A stretch of DNA of 64,000 bases. Origin: Crossiella sp. S99.2 (GTDB lineage Bacteria; Actinomycetota; Actinomycetes; Mycobacteriales; Pseudonocardiaceae). Shown here in pieces: positions 44,178-52,166 of the stretch. Both the position numbers and the translations under genes were made by a program. A model generated the notes under the pieces. The model was given only the letters and a program-made list of their open reading frames with translations, searched no databases and was not told where the DNA came from. The DNA lies in assembly GCF_023094165.1 (NCBI RefSeq), contig NZ_JALMDK010000011.1, positions 124,001-188,000 on the forward strand, in the 5' to 3' direction. Positions within the stretch are counted from its first letter, which is position 1. The number at the start of each line of letters is the position of its first letter.

Positions 44178-45499
44178 GCAGCTCACCGCCCACGTCGACC
44201 GCCCGGTCCGGCCGCAAGGTGATCGCGGCCAGCCTGATCGGCACCTCACTGGAGTGGTACGACTTCTTCCTCTACGGCACCGCGGCCGCGCTGGTCTTCC
44301 CCAAGTTGTTCTTCCCGACCAGCGATCCGCTCACCGGCACCCTGCTGGCCCTGACCACCTACGCGGTCGGTTTCATCGCCCGCCCGGTCGGCGGCGCCAT
44401 CTTCGGCCACTTCGGCGACAAGGTCGGCCGGAAGAACGTCCTGGTCATCACGCTGCTGCTGATGGGCGTGGCCACCTTCGCCATCGGCCTGCTGCCCACG
44501 CACGCCCAGATCGGCGCGCTGGCCCCGATCCTGCTGGTCACCCTGCGCTTCCTGCAGGGCCTCGGCCTGGGCGGGGAGTGGGGCGGCGCGGTGCTGATGA
44601 CCATGGAGCACGGCGCGGCGAACAAGCGCGGGCTGAACGCGAGCTGGCCGCAGGTCGGCGTGCCCGCGGGCAACCTGCTGGCCGCCGGGGTCATGTGGAT
44701 CATGTCCGCCTCGCTGTCCAACGAGCAGTTCCTGGACTGGGGCTGGCGGGTGCCGTTCCTGCTCTCCGGGCTGCTGGTGCTGGTCGGCTTCTGGATCCGC
44801 CGCACCATCTCCGAAAGCCCGCTGTTCACCCAGGTCGAGCAGACCGAGGCCAAGGCCAAGCTGCCGCTGTTCGACGTCTTCCGCGAGCACCCGCGCGAGC
44901 TGCTCACCGCGATCGGCGCGCGCATCGGCACCGACGTGGCCTTCTACACCTTCACCCTGTTCATCCTCACCTACCTCAAGGACGTGGTGAAGGTGGACCG
45001 GCAGGTCGGGCTGAACGCGGTGCTGGTCGCCTCGGCCTGTCAGCTCGCGCTGATCCCGTTCTTCGGCGCGCTCTCGGACCGCTACGGCCGCCGCCCGGTG
45101 TACCTGGCCGGCGCGGTCGGCGCGGCGGTGTGGGTGTTCGCCTTCTTCCCGTTGCTGGCCACCGGATCCACCGCGTTGATCATCCTGGCCACGGTGGTCG
45201 CGCTGGTGGCGCACGCGGCCATGTTCGGCCCGCAGGCGGCGTTCATCTCCGAGCTGTTCAGCACCAAGCTGCGCTACACCGGCGCCAGCCTGGGTTACCA
45301 GCTGGCCGGGGTGCTCGGCGGCGCGCTCGCCCCGCTGATCTCCCTGGCGCTGCTGGAATCCACCGGCAGCTGGGTCGCCATCGGGATCTACGTGGCCGCC
45401 GCCCTGCTGCTCACCATCGGCGCGCTGATCGTCGCGCCGGAGACCAGCCGGGTGGACATCGCCGCCGATCCGGCCCTGGACAAGCCCGCACGCACCTGA
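44174..45499 (+). CDS. MHS-family MFS transporter (probable 5-oxoproline importer)
   Basis: 441 residues, 12 membrane helices. Metabolite:H+ symporter signature: SLIGTSLEWYDFFLYGTAAAL at the start, FGDKVGRKNVLV in the 2-3 loop and LRFLQGLGLGGEWGGAVLM. Homologues carry organic acids such as shikimate, proline/betaine or ketoglutarate. The ATGA overlap with pxpC makes pyroglutamate uptake the best guess. Followed 31 bp later by a secreted pyroglutamyl-peptidase-like gene. Confidence 0.92.
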   Translation: MSSSPPTSTARSGRKVIAASLIGTSLEWYDFFLYGTAAALVFPKLFFPTSDPLTGTLLALTTYAVGFIARPVGGAIFGHFGDKVGRKNVLVITLLLMGVATFAIGLLPTHAQIGALAPILLVTLRFLQGLGLGGEWGGAVLMTMEHGAANKRGLNASWPQVGVPAGNLLAAGVMWIMSASLSNEQFLDWGWRVPFLLSGLLVLVGFWIRRTISESPLFTQVEQTEAKAKLPLFDVFREHPRELLTAIGARIGTDVAFYTFTLFILTYLKDVVKVDRQVGLNAVLVASACQLALIPFFGALSDRYGRRPVYLAGAVGAAVWVFAFFPLLATGSTALIILATVVALVAHAAMFGPQAAFISELFSTKLRYTGASLGYQLAGVLGGALAPLISLALLESTGSWVAIGIYVAAALLLTIGALIVAPETSRVDIAADPALDKPART

Positions 45500-45530
45500 T
45501 CGGGTGCGAGGTAACTGTGAAGGAGGCGAG

Positions 45531-46805
45531 TTGAACACGTTGATCCGCCGATCCCTGACCGGCGCACTGGCCGTGGGCGCGCTGCTGGCCGCCGCCCCGC
45601 TCGCGGTGGCGGCCGAGACCGCCGCCCCGGCGAACTGCTTCGACCGCGCCGCGCCGATCCCGGTGGAGGAACAGCGGCTCACCCTCGCGGTGCCGCAGGA
45701 GATCCTCGACCGCAGTGGCTTCGACCAGCGCGGGCCGAAGTTCGAGAAGTCGTTGTGCCGCACCAGGTCGCTGCGGGTGGCCAAGAGCCTCGCGCAGACG
45801 CAGAGCAGGCAGCTGTGGCAGGCCGCGGTGGACCGGGTGCAGGGCCGTGGCCCGGCCGGTGGCGATCTGGTGCGCAGTGACGACCGGCCGCTGTACTGGG
45901 CGCGGTTGCAGCTCACCAGGGCGCTGCGCCAGTGGCAGCCCGCCTTCACCCTCTCCGCCGCCGACCGCAAGGCCTTGGTTGACGCGGTGGAGACCGGGTC
46001 GCGCGGCCAGGACTCGATCGAGCTGCCCGCCGGGAACCGGGTGAAGCGGGTGGTGCTGACCGGTTTCGACCCGTTCCAGCTCGACGGCGACATCCGCCGC
46101 ACCAACCCCAGCGGCGCGACCGCGCTGGCCCTGGACGGCACCTACATCGACACCCCGTCCGGGCGGGCGCGGGTGGAGACCGCGGTGTTCCCGGTGCTGT
46201 GGACGCCGTTCGAGGCGGGCATGGTGGAGCAGACCCTGTTGCCGCACTTCAAGTCTGGCCGCAAGCAGGTGGACCTGTTCACCACGGTCAGCCAGGGCCG
46301 GGCGGGCCAGTTCGACATCGAGCGCTACAACGGCCGCTGGCACACCGGCGCGGACAACAACCGGGAGAACCGGGCTGCCGGCATCCCGATCCCGGCCGGG
46401 GTGCCGACGGTGACGCCGCAGCCGGAGTTCGTGCCGACCACGTTGCCGTACAAGGAGATCGTGGCCGCGAAGACCGGTCCGTTCACGGTGCTGGACCGCA
46501 CCGAGGTGACCGAGATCCCGGCCGGGCAGACCGAGCCGGTGAAGAGCCCGAACGGTCCGACGCCGGGTTCGGTGGCCCGTGCCGGTGGCGGCGGTTCCTA
46601 TCTGTCCAACGAGATCGCCTACCGGGCCACGCTGTTGCGGGACGCGGTCAAGGCGAAGGTGCCGGGCGGGCACGTGCACACGCCGATCCTGTTCTTCGAC
46701 CCGGCCAACCCGGACAAGGTCTCCGATCCGGTGCTGGAGAAGAACCGGGCCGACATCGTGGCCCAGGCCAGGGCGATCCTCGCGGTCGCCGTCGGCACGC
46801 TCTGA
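45531..46805 (+). CDS. Secreted pyroglutamyl-peptidase I-like protein (C15 fold, Cys replaced by Ser)
   Basis: 424 residues from TTG 45531 with AAGGAGG upstream. Signal peptide 1-~28 (GALLAAAPLAVAAE), an extra ~150-residue N-terminal helical region, then a C15-like core: VVLTGFDPFQLD with NPSG, TVSQGRAGQFDIERYN containing the expected catalytic Glu264, GSYLSNEIAYR where Cys of the family VCN motif is Ser359, and HVHTPI with His383. It may release N-terminal pyroglutamate outside the cell for the upstream importer and 5-oxoprolinase, or be a non-catalytic relative. Confidence 0.78.
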   Translation: MNTLIRRSLTGALAVGALLAAAPLAVAAETAAPANCFDRAAPIPVEEQRLTLAVPQEILDRSGFDQRGPKFEKSLCRTRSLRVAKSLAQTQSRQLWQAAVDRVQGRGPAGGDLVRSDDRPLYWARLQLTRALRQWQPAFTLSAADRKALVDAVETGSRGQDSIELPAGNRVKRVVLTGFDPFQLDGDIRRTNPSGATALALDGTYIDTPSGRARVETAVFPVLWTPFEAGMVEQTLLPHFKSGRKQVDLFTTVSQGRAGQFDIERYNGRWHTGADNNRENRAAGIPIPAGVPTVTPQPEFVPTTLPYKEIVAAKTGPFTVLDRTEVTEIPAGQTEPVKSPNGPTPGSVARAGGGGSYLSNEIAYRATLLRDAVKAKVPGGHVHTPILFFDPANPDKVSDPVLEKNRADIVAQARAILAVAVGTL

Positions 46806-46808
46806 ACT

Positions 46809-46841
46809 CCCAGCGGGCGCCGGGATCACCGGCGCCCGCTG
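46809..46841. terminator. Bidirectional hairpin terminator
   Basis: Perfect 14-bp stem (CCAGCGGGCGCCGG with its inverse) around the loop GATCA, exactly between the convergent stops at 46805 and 46845. Confidence 0.88.
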
Positions 46842-46844
46842 GTG

Positions 46845-48017
46845 TCAGACCCGGCGCAGCAGCCGGGTTTTCTCCAGCATGCCCAACAGGTCGCGGGCTT
46901 CTTCCTTGCTCAGCCCCGGGGATTCGCGCAGCACGTCCGGGATGTCCACCGGCGCGCCCGCGGACATGTCGCCCATCCAGCGCAGCGCGGGCAGGAACTC
47001 CCGGCGCACCAGCAGGCTGGCGGTCTGGGTTTCCCGGAAACCGTAGGCGGACACCGAGATCCGCGCGGTCTCGGCGTCCAGTTCGTCCACGCCGAACGCG
47101 GTTTGCCCGGCGCGCACGAACCGGGTCTCCAGTCCGACCGGCTGCCGGGTGAGCGGTTCCCGGACCAGGTCCCGCGGATCGAGGCGGTCCAGCGCGTCGC
47201 GCAGTGCGGCCAGGTCCACGGTGGTGCGGCTGGTCGCTTCCTCCGGGGTCTCGAAATCGTAGATCGACTCCCGCCAGCGTTCGTCCCTGGTCAGCTGGTT
47301 CTTGAGGCCGGCCAACAGGAAGTCCATCCGCAGTGGCGGAGTCAGCAGCACGTGCAGGGAGAGCGAGTCCTGGTCGGAGCAGGTCTCGTGCCAGTAGCCG
47401 CGCGGCACGTGCAGCACGGCCCCGGGTTCCAGCACGAACTCCTTGGCGTCACCGGGAATCCGCTCCGGTGGGGCCTCGCGCTGGTAGGCGCGCAGGTCCG
47501 GGGTGAGCGGATCGCCGGCGCCCCAGCCGTGCAGCGGGCGCGGGGTGAACTCGTTCGGCGCCACCCGCCACACCTTGCGACCGGTGAGCTGCACGGTGAT
47601 CACGTCGATCGGGTCGAAGTGCACCTTGGTGACCGCGCCCGGCCGGTTGCCGAAGAGCTGGACCTTCGCCGACTGGGCGGAGACCCGGAAGGTCTCGGCC
47701 ACCTCGCGCTCGAACGGGTCGAACTCGGCGATCTCCTGGAAAAAAGCGGTGAAGCCCGCGTCGTAGAGCCGCCGCGCACTGGCCGCGGGCATCAGCGCGG
47801 AACTGGTGTTGCCCGCGGCGTCCTGGAACCAGGCGCAGACCCGCCGCACCTGTTTGGCGAAGACGTCGTCGATGGAGTGGATCTCCAGGGTGTCCCGCAG
47901 GCGGGCGGCCAGCTCCGGCCGCGCCGGGGTGGCCAGAATCCGGCGGCCCAACACGGAGTTACTGAATCCGGCCAGGTCCGTGGGGGCGAACCAGTCCGCG
48001 AGGTCGAGCCGGGACAT
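46845..48017 (-). CDS. JmjC/cupin-type 2OG-Fe(II) oxygenase, ROXA-like, copy 2
   Basis: 390 residues from ATG 48017, with GGAGGGG upstream. JmjC core with iron ligands His133 and Asp135 (TKVHFDPIDVITVQLTGRK) and His210 (LHVPRGYWHET), a helical dimerisation region, and a C-terminal winged-helix-like segment (LSKEEARDLLGMLEKTRLLRR). This is the layout of the ribosomal-oxygenase YcfD/ROXA group, which hydroxylates protein side chains. The start overlaps the stop of the 79-residue gene by one base. Close paralog of the 48253-49497 product. Confidence 0.85.
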   Translation of the reverse strand: MSRLDLADWFAPTDLAGFSNSVLGRRILATPARPELAARLRDTLEIHSIDDVFAKQVRRVCAWFQDAAGNTSSALMPAASARRLYDAGFTAFFQEIAEFDPFEREVAETFRVSAQSAKVQLFGNRPGAVTKVHFDPIDVITVQLTGRKVWRVAPNEFTPRPLHGWGAGDPLTPDLRAYQREAPPERIPGDAKEFVLEPGAVLHVPRGYWHETCSDQDSLSLHVLLTPPLRMDFLLAGLKNQLTRDERWRESIYDFETPEEATSRTTVDLAALRDALDRLDPRDLVREPLTRQPVGLETRFVRAGQTAFGVDELDAETARISVSAYGFRETQTASLLVRREFLPALRWMGDMSAGAPVDIPDVLRESPGLSKEEARDLLGMLEKTRLLRRV

Positions 48018-48256
48018 CACCCCTCCAGGTTGTCTTCGACGGGCGCCTTGGTGATCTGGGGATGGGGCCGGTGCGCGGTGGCCTCGCCAAGGCCCTGGGT
48101 GGTGGTGATCCGCAACTCGCCGAAGGTGGCGGTGGCGATGATGTCCTCGCCGGCGCCCCGGTCGATGAGGAAGGCCGGGCGCACGGCGTACTCGGCCTCG
48201 GCGCCCGCTTCGACGTGGACGACCACGGCGGGCGGCAGATCCGGCTGTTCGATCAT
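48017..48256 (-). CDS. 79-residue small protein between two JmjC oxygenases; candidate modified peptide
   Basis: ATG 48256 lies in an ATGA overlap with the upstream oxygenase stop, and its own stop overlaps the next oxygenase start, so translation is fully coupled. The sequence has no Cys, Ser or Trp. An acidic/hydrophobic N-terminal two thirds (VVVHVEAGAEAEYAV) is followed by a tail rich in His, Pro, Arg and Asn (ATAHRPHPQITKAPVEDNLEG). No family recognised. It could be a precursor whose tail is hydroxylated, or an accessory subunit. No protease, transporter or leader-binding domain is adjacent. Confidence 0.7.
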   Translation of the reverse strand: MIEQPDLPPAVVVHVEAGAEAEYAVRPAFLIDRGAGEDIIATATFGELRITTTQGLGEATAHRPHPQITKAPVEDNLEG

Positions 48257-49497
48257 GGCAGGGGCTCCTCGGGGGATCGGCGCACCAGCCGGGTCTGCTC
48301 CATGAGCCCCAGCAGGTCCTGCGCCTCGGGTTTGGTCAGTCCGGGGGCCTCGCGCAGCACATCGGCCACATCGAGGGCGGTCCCGGCGGGCAGGGCGTTC
48401 ACCCAGCGCAGAGCGGGCAGCGCGGGTGCGGGCACGGTCACCGCGGCGGTCTGGGTCTCGCGGAAACCGTAGGCGGACACCGAGATCCGGACTGTGTCGT
48501 GGTCGAGACCGTCCACGCCGAAGGCGGCCTGACCGGCGCGGGTGAACCGGGTCTCCGGTCCGACCGGGGCGGTCGGCAGTGGGGCGCGGACCAGGTCGCG
48601 CGGGTCGAGGCGGGCCAGCGCGGCGCGCAGTGCGGCCAGGTCGGCGGCGGTGCGGGCGGCGGTCTCGGCCGGGGTGGCGAAGTCGTAGATCGCATCGCGC
48701 CAGTGCCGCTCGCCCGCCAGCTCGTTCTTCAACGCGGCGAGCAGGAAGTCCATGCGCAGCGGCGGGATCAGCAGCAGGTGCAGGGAGATCGAGTCCTGAT
48801 CGGAGAACGTCTCGTGCCAGTAGCCGCGCGGCACGTGCAGCACCGAACCCGGTTCGAGCCGGTACTCCTTGACGTTGCCCGGGATCACCTCGGGCGGCGG
48901 GTTCTCCTGGTAGGTGCGCAGACTGGGCCCGATCGGCTCGCCGGCGCCCCAGCCCTTGAGCGGGCGCGGCGCGAACTCATTCGGCGCGATCCGCCAGGTC
49001 TTGCGGCCGGTGAGCTGCACGGTGATCACGTCGACCGGGTCGAAGTGCACTTTGGTGACCGCGCTGGGCCGGTTGCAGAAGAGCTGGACCTTGGCCGAGC
49101 CCGGCGCGACGCGGAAGGCGCCTGCCACCTCGCGCTCGAACCCCGCGAAGTCGGCGACCTCCTGGAAGTAGGCGGTGGTGCCCGCGTCGTAGAGCCGTCG
49201 CGCACTGGCCGCGGGCATCGGCGCGGTGGCGGCGTTGCCGTCCAGGTCCAGGAACCAGGCCCGGACCTCGCGCACCCGCTTGCCGAAGGCGTCGTCCACG
49301 GTGTGCACGCCCAGCGCGGCGCGCAGCCGGTCTGCCAGGTCGGCCCTGGGCTGGGTGACCAAGGGCCGCTGGCCGAGCACGGTGCGGCTGAACTCGGTCA
49401 GGCCCAGTGGCGCGAACCAGTCGTCGAGATCGAGGCGCGGGCCCAGCTCAGTCCCCGGTCCGCGGGGTCTGGGTGGCGCCGAGTCCGGATGCTGCAT
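48253..49497 (-). CDS. JmjC/cupin-type 2OG-Fe(II) oxygenase, ROXA-like, copy 1
   Basis: 414 residues from ATG 49497. First gene of a three-gene coupled unit. Iron ligands His151, Asp153 (TKVHFDPVDVITVQLTGRK) and His228 (LHVPRGYWHET); C-terminal winged-helix-like LTKPEAQDLLGLMEQTRLVRR. An N-terminal Pro-rich extension (~19 residues) is absent from copy 2. The two copies align along their whole length with many identical blocks, so they arose by duplication around, or with insertion of, the small gene. The ribosome site is weak. Confidence 0.85.
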   Translation of the reverse strand: MQHPDSAPPRPRGPGTELGPRLDLDDWFAPLGLTEFSRTVLGQRPLVTQPRADLADRLRAALGVHTVDDAFGKRVREVRAWFLDLDGNAATAPMPAASARRLYDAGTTAYFQEVADFAGFEREVAGAFRVAPGSAKVQLFCNRPSAVTKVHFDPVDVITVQLTGRKTWRIAPNEFAPRPLKGWGAGEPIGPSLRTYQENPPPEVIPGNVKEYRLEPGSVLHVPRGYWHETFSDQDSISLHLLLIPPLRMDFLLAALKNELAGERHWRDAIYDFATPAETAARTAADLAALRAALARLDPRDLVRAPLPTAPVGPETRFTRAGQAAFGVDGLDHDTVRISVSAYGFRETQTAAVTVPAPALPALRWVNALPAGTALDVADVLREAPGLTKPEAQDLLGLMEQTRLVRRSPEEPLP

Positions 49498-49613
49498 CGG
49501 TCCAACTTCGCCGCCGACCGTTCGGTTGGCCAGCGCGGTGACCGTTCCGCGCCCGATCGGGACCCATGATCAGCCCCTACAGACGGTCAAACCGGGAAGT
49601 TGATCTCTCTGGC

Positions 49614-50975
49614 TCAGACCCGGCTGTACGGCGGGTACGGGCGGGCCGCCTCGGCCAGGGCGTCGGCCACCGCGGCGGCCTCGCTCACCGGCAGGGTGGC
49701 GGTGGTGATGCGCAGGTGGTCGCCGCCGCTGGGCTCGACCAGGAACGGGGAGCCGGGGGCCGCGCCGATGCCCTGGGCGGCCAGGGTCACCAGGGCCTCG
49801 CGCTCGCGGGCCACGTCGATCCACAGGTTGATGCCGTCCCAGCCGGTGGAGCGGATGCCGCGGCTGGTCAGGGCGTCCTTGAGGGCGCCGCGGCGCTGGC
49901 CGTAGACGGTGCGGGCGGTGGCCACCGCGGCCACGCAGCCAGGGTCGGTGAGCAGGCCGACCAGGACCTCCTGCAGCAACCGGCTGGACCAGGCCGCGCC
50001 CAGGTGCCGTCGCCCGATCAGCGGTTCGACGATCGAGGCCGGTCCGCCGAGGGCGGCCAGCCGCAGGTCGGGGCCGTGCGATTTGGAGAAGCTCTGCACC
50101 CGGACCACCCGGTCGGGCAGTGCGCCGGCGAAGCTGACCGGGTCGGCCAGGGCCACGTCACCGGAGTGGTCGGCCTCGATGATCATCACGTTCGGGTGAG
50201 CGCGCAGTTTCTCTACCAACTGGTCGGCTCGCCGCTGGGTGAGGCTGACGCCGGTCGGGTTCTGCGCGCGCGGCTGCATGAGCAGCACCGCCGGGTCGCG
50301 GCGCAGCTGACCGGCCAGGGCGTCCGGCAGGATGCCCTCGTCGTCCACCGGCACCGGCAGCGCGCTGGCGCCCACGGTGTCCAGCAGGTCCAGGAACGGC
50401 GGGAAGGTCGGGTTCTCCACGATCACCCGGTCCCCCAGGCGCAGCAGCTGACCGAGCAGCCGGTCGATGCCGTCCAGGGAGCCGTTGACGATGGTCAGCG
50501 TCTCCGGATCGCACACCGAAGCCCAGGACTTGCGGACCAGGCGGTCCAGGTCGGGCAGCACCGGGGCGTCCAGGTAACCCGACAGCGGCGGCTGGCCGTC
50601 GATGCGGGCCAGCGCGGGCCCGATCGGCGGCAGTAACGCCTGGTCAGGCACGCCGGCGGAGAGGTCGCGGGCGAACCGGCCGGTATCGCCGGCCAGTCGC
50701 CAGAACCGGGTGGGCTCGGCGCTGTGCGTGCGGGCGGTGACGAAGGAGCCGTTGCGGCCCTTGGTCTCGATCGCGCCGACCCTGGCCAGCGAGCGCCAGG
50801 CCTCGTTCACCGTGGTCGGGCTGACACCGAGGGCCTGGGCGAGCGCGCGCACCGTGGGCAGCCTGGTGCCCACGGACAACTCGCCCGCGCCGATCAGCCG
50901 GTTGATCGCCGCGGCGATGCCCGTGGCCGATCCTTCCTCGACGACCGACAGAATCCGGCTCAGATCGGCGTGCAT
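49614..50975 (-). CDS. MocR-type GntR/aminotransferase-fold regulator
   Basis: 453 residues from ATG 50975 with GGGAGGG upstream. N-terminal GntR winged helix (RLPTVRALAQALGVSPTTVNEAWRSL), then a fold-type I aminotransferase domain with the PLP lysine in VQSFSKSHGPDLRL and the Asn/Asp cofactor residues (QNPTGVSLT, IIEADHSGDV). MocR regulators sense PLP or amino-acid adducts. It lies 116 bp upstream of the JmjC operon on the same strand and could control it, or the divergent epimerase gene. Confidence 0.9.
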   Translation of the reverse strand: MHADLSRILSVVEEGSATGIAAAINRLIGAGELSVGTRLPTVRALAQALGVSPTTVNEAWRSLARVGAIETKGRNGSFVTARTHSAEPTRFWRLAGDTGRFARDLSAGVPDQALLPPIGPALARIDGQPPLSGYLDAPVLPDLDRLVRKSWASVCDPETLTIVNGSLDGIDRLLGQLLRLGDRVIVENPTFPPFLDLLDTVGASALPVPVDDEGILPDALAGQLRRDPAVLLMQPRAQNPTGVSLTQRRADQLVEKLRAHPNVMIIEADHSGDVALADPVSFAGALPDRVVRVQSFSKSHGPDLRLAALGGPASIVEPLIGRRHLGAAWSSRLLQEVLVGLLTDPGCVAAVATARTVYGQRRGALKDALTSRGIRSTGWDGINLWIDVAREREALVTLAAQGIGAAPGSPFLVEPSGGDHLRITTATLPVSEAAAVADALAEAARPYPPYSRV

Positions 50976-51104
50976 GACCCTCCCGTCCACTGGCCCGCCG
51001 CCACCATGGCGGACCACTCAGCATTGTGCGCAAGTTCTGACGGTTTGGTGACGTCCGACGCCGATGGCGCTCATCGATACATCGTTCGGCCTAGCGTCAG
51101 GGGC

Positions 51105-52166
51105 ATGCGAGTGTTGATCACCGGAGCGGCCGGGTTCATCGGCTCCCACATCGTCGAGGCACTGTCCGGATCGGACACCGTGCTGCTGGACGCCCTGCTC
51201 CCGCAGGCACACGGCGCGGACGGCCCGCCCCCGTGGACGCCCGCGGACCTGGTCGTCGGCGACGTCCGGGACGCCGACCTGCTGGACCGGCTGCTGCCGG
51301 GCGTGGACGTGGTGTGCCACCAGGCCGCCATGGTCGGGCACGGGGTCGATCCGAACGACGCGCCGGAGTACGCGCTGCAGAACGACTACGGCACCGCGGT
51401 GCTGCTGGCCGCGATGCACCGGGCGGGGGTGGGCAGGCTGGTGCTGGCCTCCTCGATGGTGGTCTACGGCGAGGGCCGCTACCGCTGCGCCGAGCACGGC
51501 GTGGTGCGACCGGGTCCGCGGTTGCTGCCCGAGCTGGCGGCCGGCCGGTACGAGCCGCCCTGCCCGGTGTGCGGGGCCGCGCTGGCCGACGAACTGGTGC
51601 CCGAGGACGCCCCGGTGGATCCGCGCAGCACCTACGCGGCCAGCAAACTCGCCCAGGAGCACCTGGCGGCGGCCTGGGCGCGGCAGACCGGCGGTGCGGT
51701 GTGGGCGTTGCGCTACCACAACGTGTACGGGCCGCGGATGCCGCAGAACACGCCGTACGCCGGGGTGGCCTCGATGTTCCGGTCCTCCCTGGAACGCGGT
51801 GACGCGCCGGTGGTCCTGGAGGACGGGCGGCAGCGGCGGGACTTCGTGCACGTGCGGGATGTCGCGCTGGCCAACCGGCTGGCGATCGAGACGCCCGCGC
51901 CGGCGGGCGGGTTGTGCGCGGTGAACGTGTGTTCGGGTGATCCGCACACCGTGGGCGAGCTGGCCACGGAGCTGGCGAAGGCGTGTGGTGGTCCCGAACC
52001 GCGGATCGTGGGCGGGGCCCGGCCGGGGGATGTGCGGCATGTGGTGGCCGATCCGGTGAAGGCGGCGGCGGTGCTCGGCTACCGGGCCCAGGTGTCCTTC
52101 GCCGAGGGCGTCACCGAGTTCGCCACCGCGCCGTTGCGGCGACCGGCGCAGCTCACCAGTTCGTGA
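51105..52166 (+). CDS. NAD-dependent epimerase/dehydratase with Cys/His insertion
   Basis: 353 residues from ATG 51105. Extended SDR: ITGAAGFIGSHIVEAL cofactor loop, catalytic Tyr-Lys in STYAASKLAQEH and RYHNVYGPRMP. Between the VVYGEG active-site strand and the Tyr there is an insertion with CAEH ... CPVC, a CxxH/CxxC pattern that could bind zinc; similar insertions occur in actinobacterial NDP-sugar (dTDP-rhamnose-type) epimerases. Probably nucleotide-sugar modification. Its 3' end overlaps the convergent membrane-protein gene by 14 bp. Confidence 0.88.
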   Translation: MRVLITGAAGFIGSHIVEALSGSDTVLLDALLPQAHGADGPPPWTPADLVVGDVRDADLLDRLLPGVDVVCHQAAMVGHGVDPNDAPEYALQNDYGTAVLLAAMHRAGVGRLVLASSMVVYGEGRYRCAEHGVVRPGPRLLPELAAGRYEPPCPVCGAALADELVPEDAPVDPRSTYAASKLAQEHLAAAWARQTGGAVWALRYHNVYGPRMPQNTPYAGVASMFRSSLERGDAPVVLEDGRQRRDFVHVRDVALANRLAIETPAPAGGLCAVNVCSGDPHTVGELATELAKACGGPEPRIVGGARPGDVRHVVADPVKAAAVLGYRAQVSFAEGVTEFATAPLRRPAQLTSS

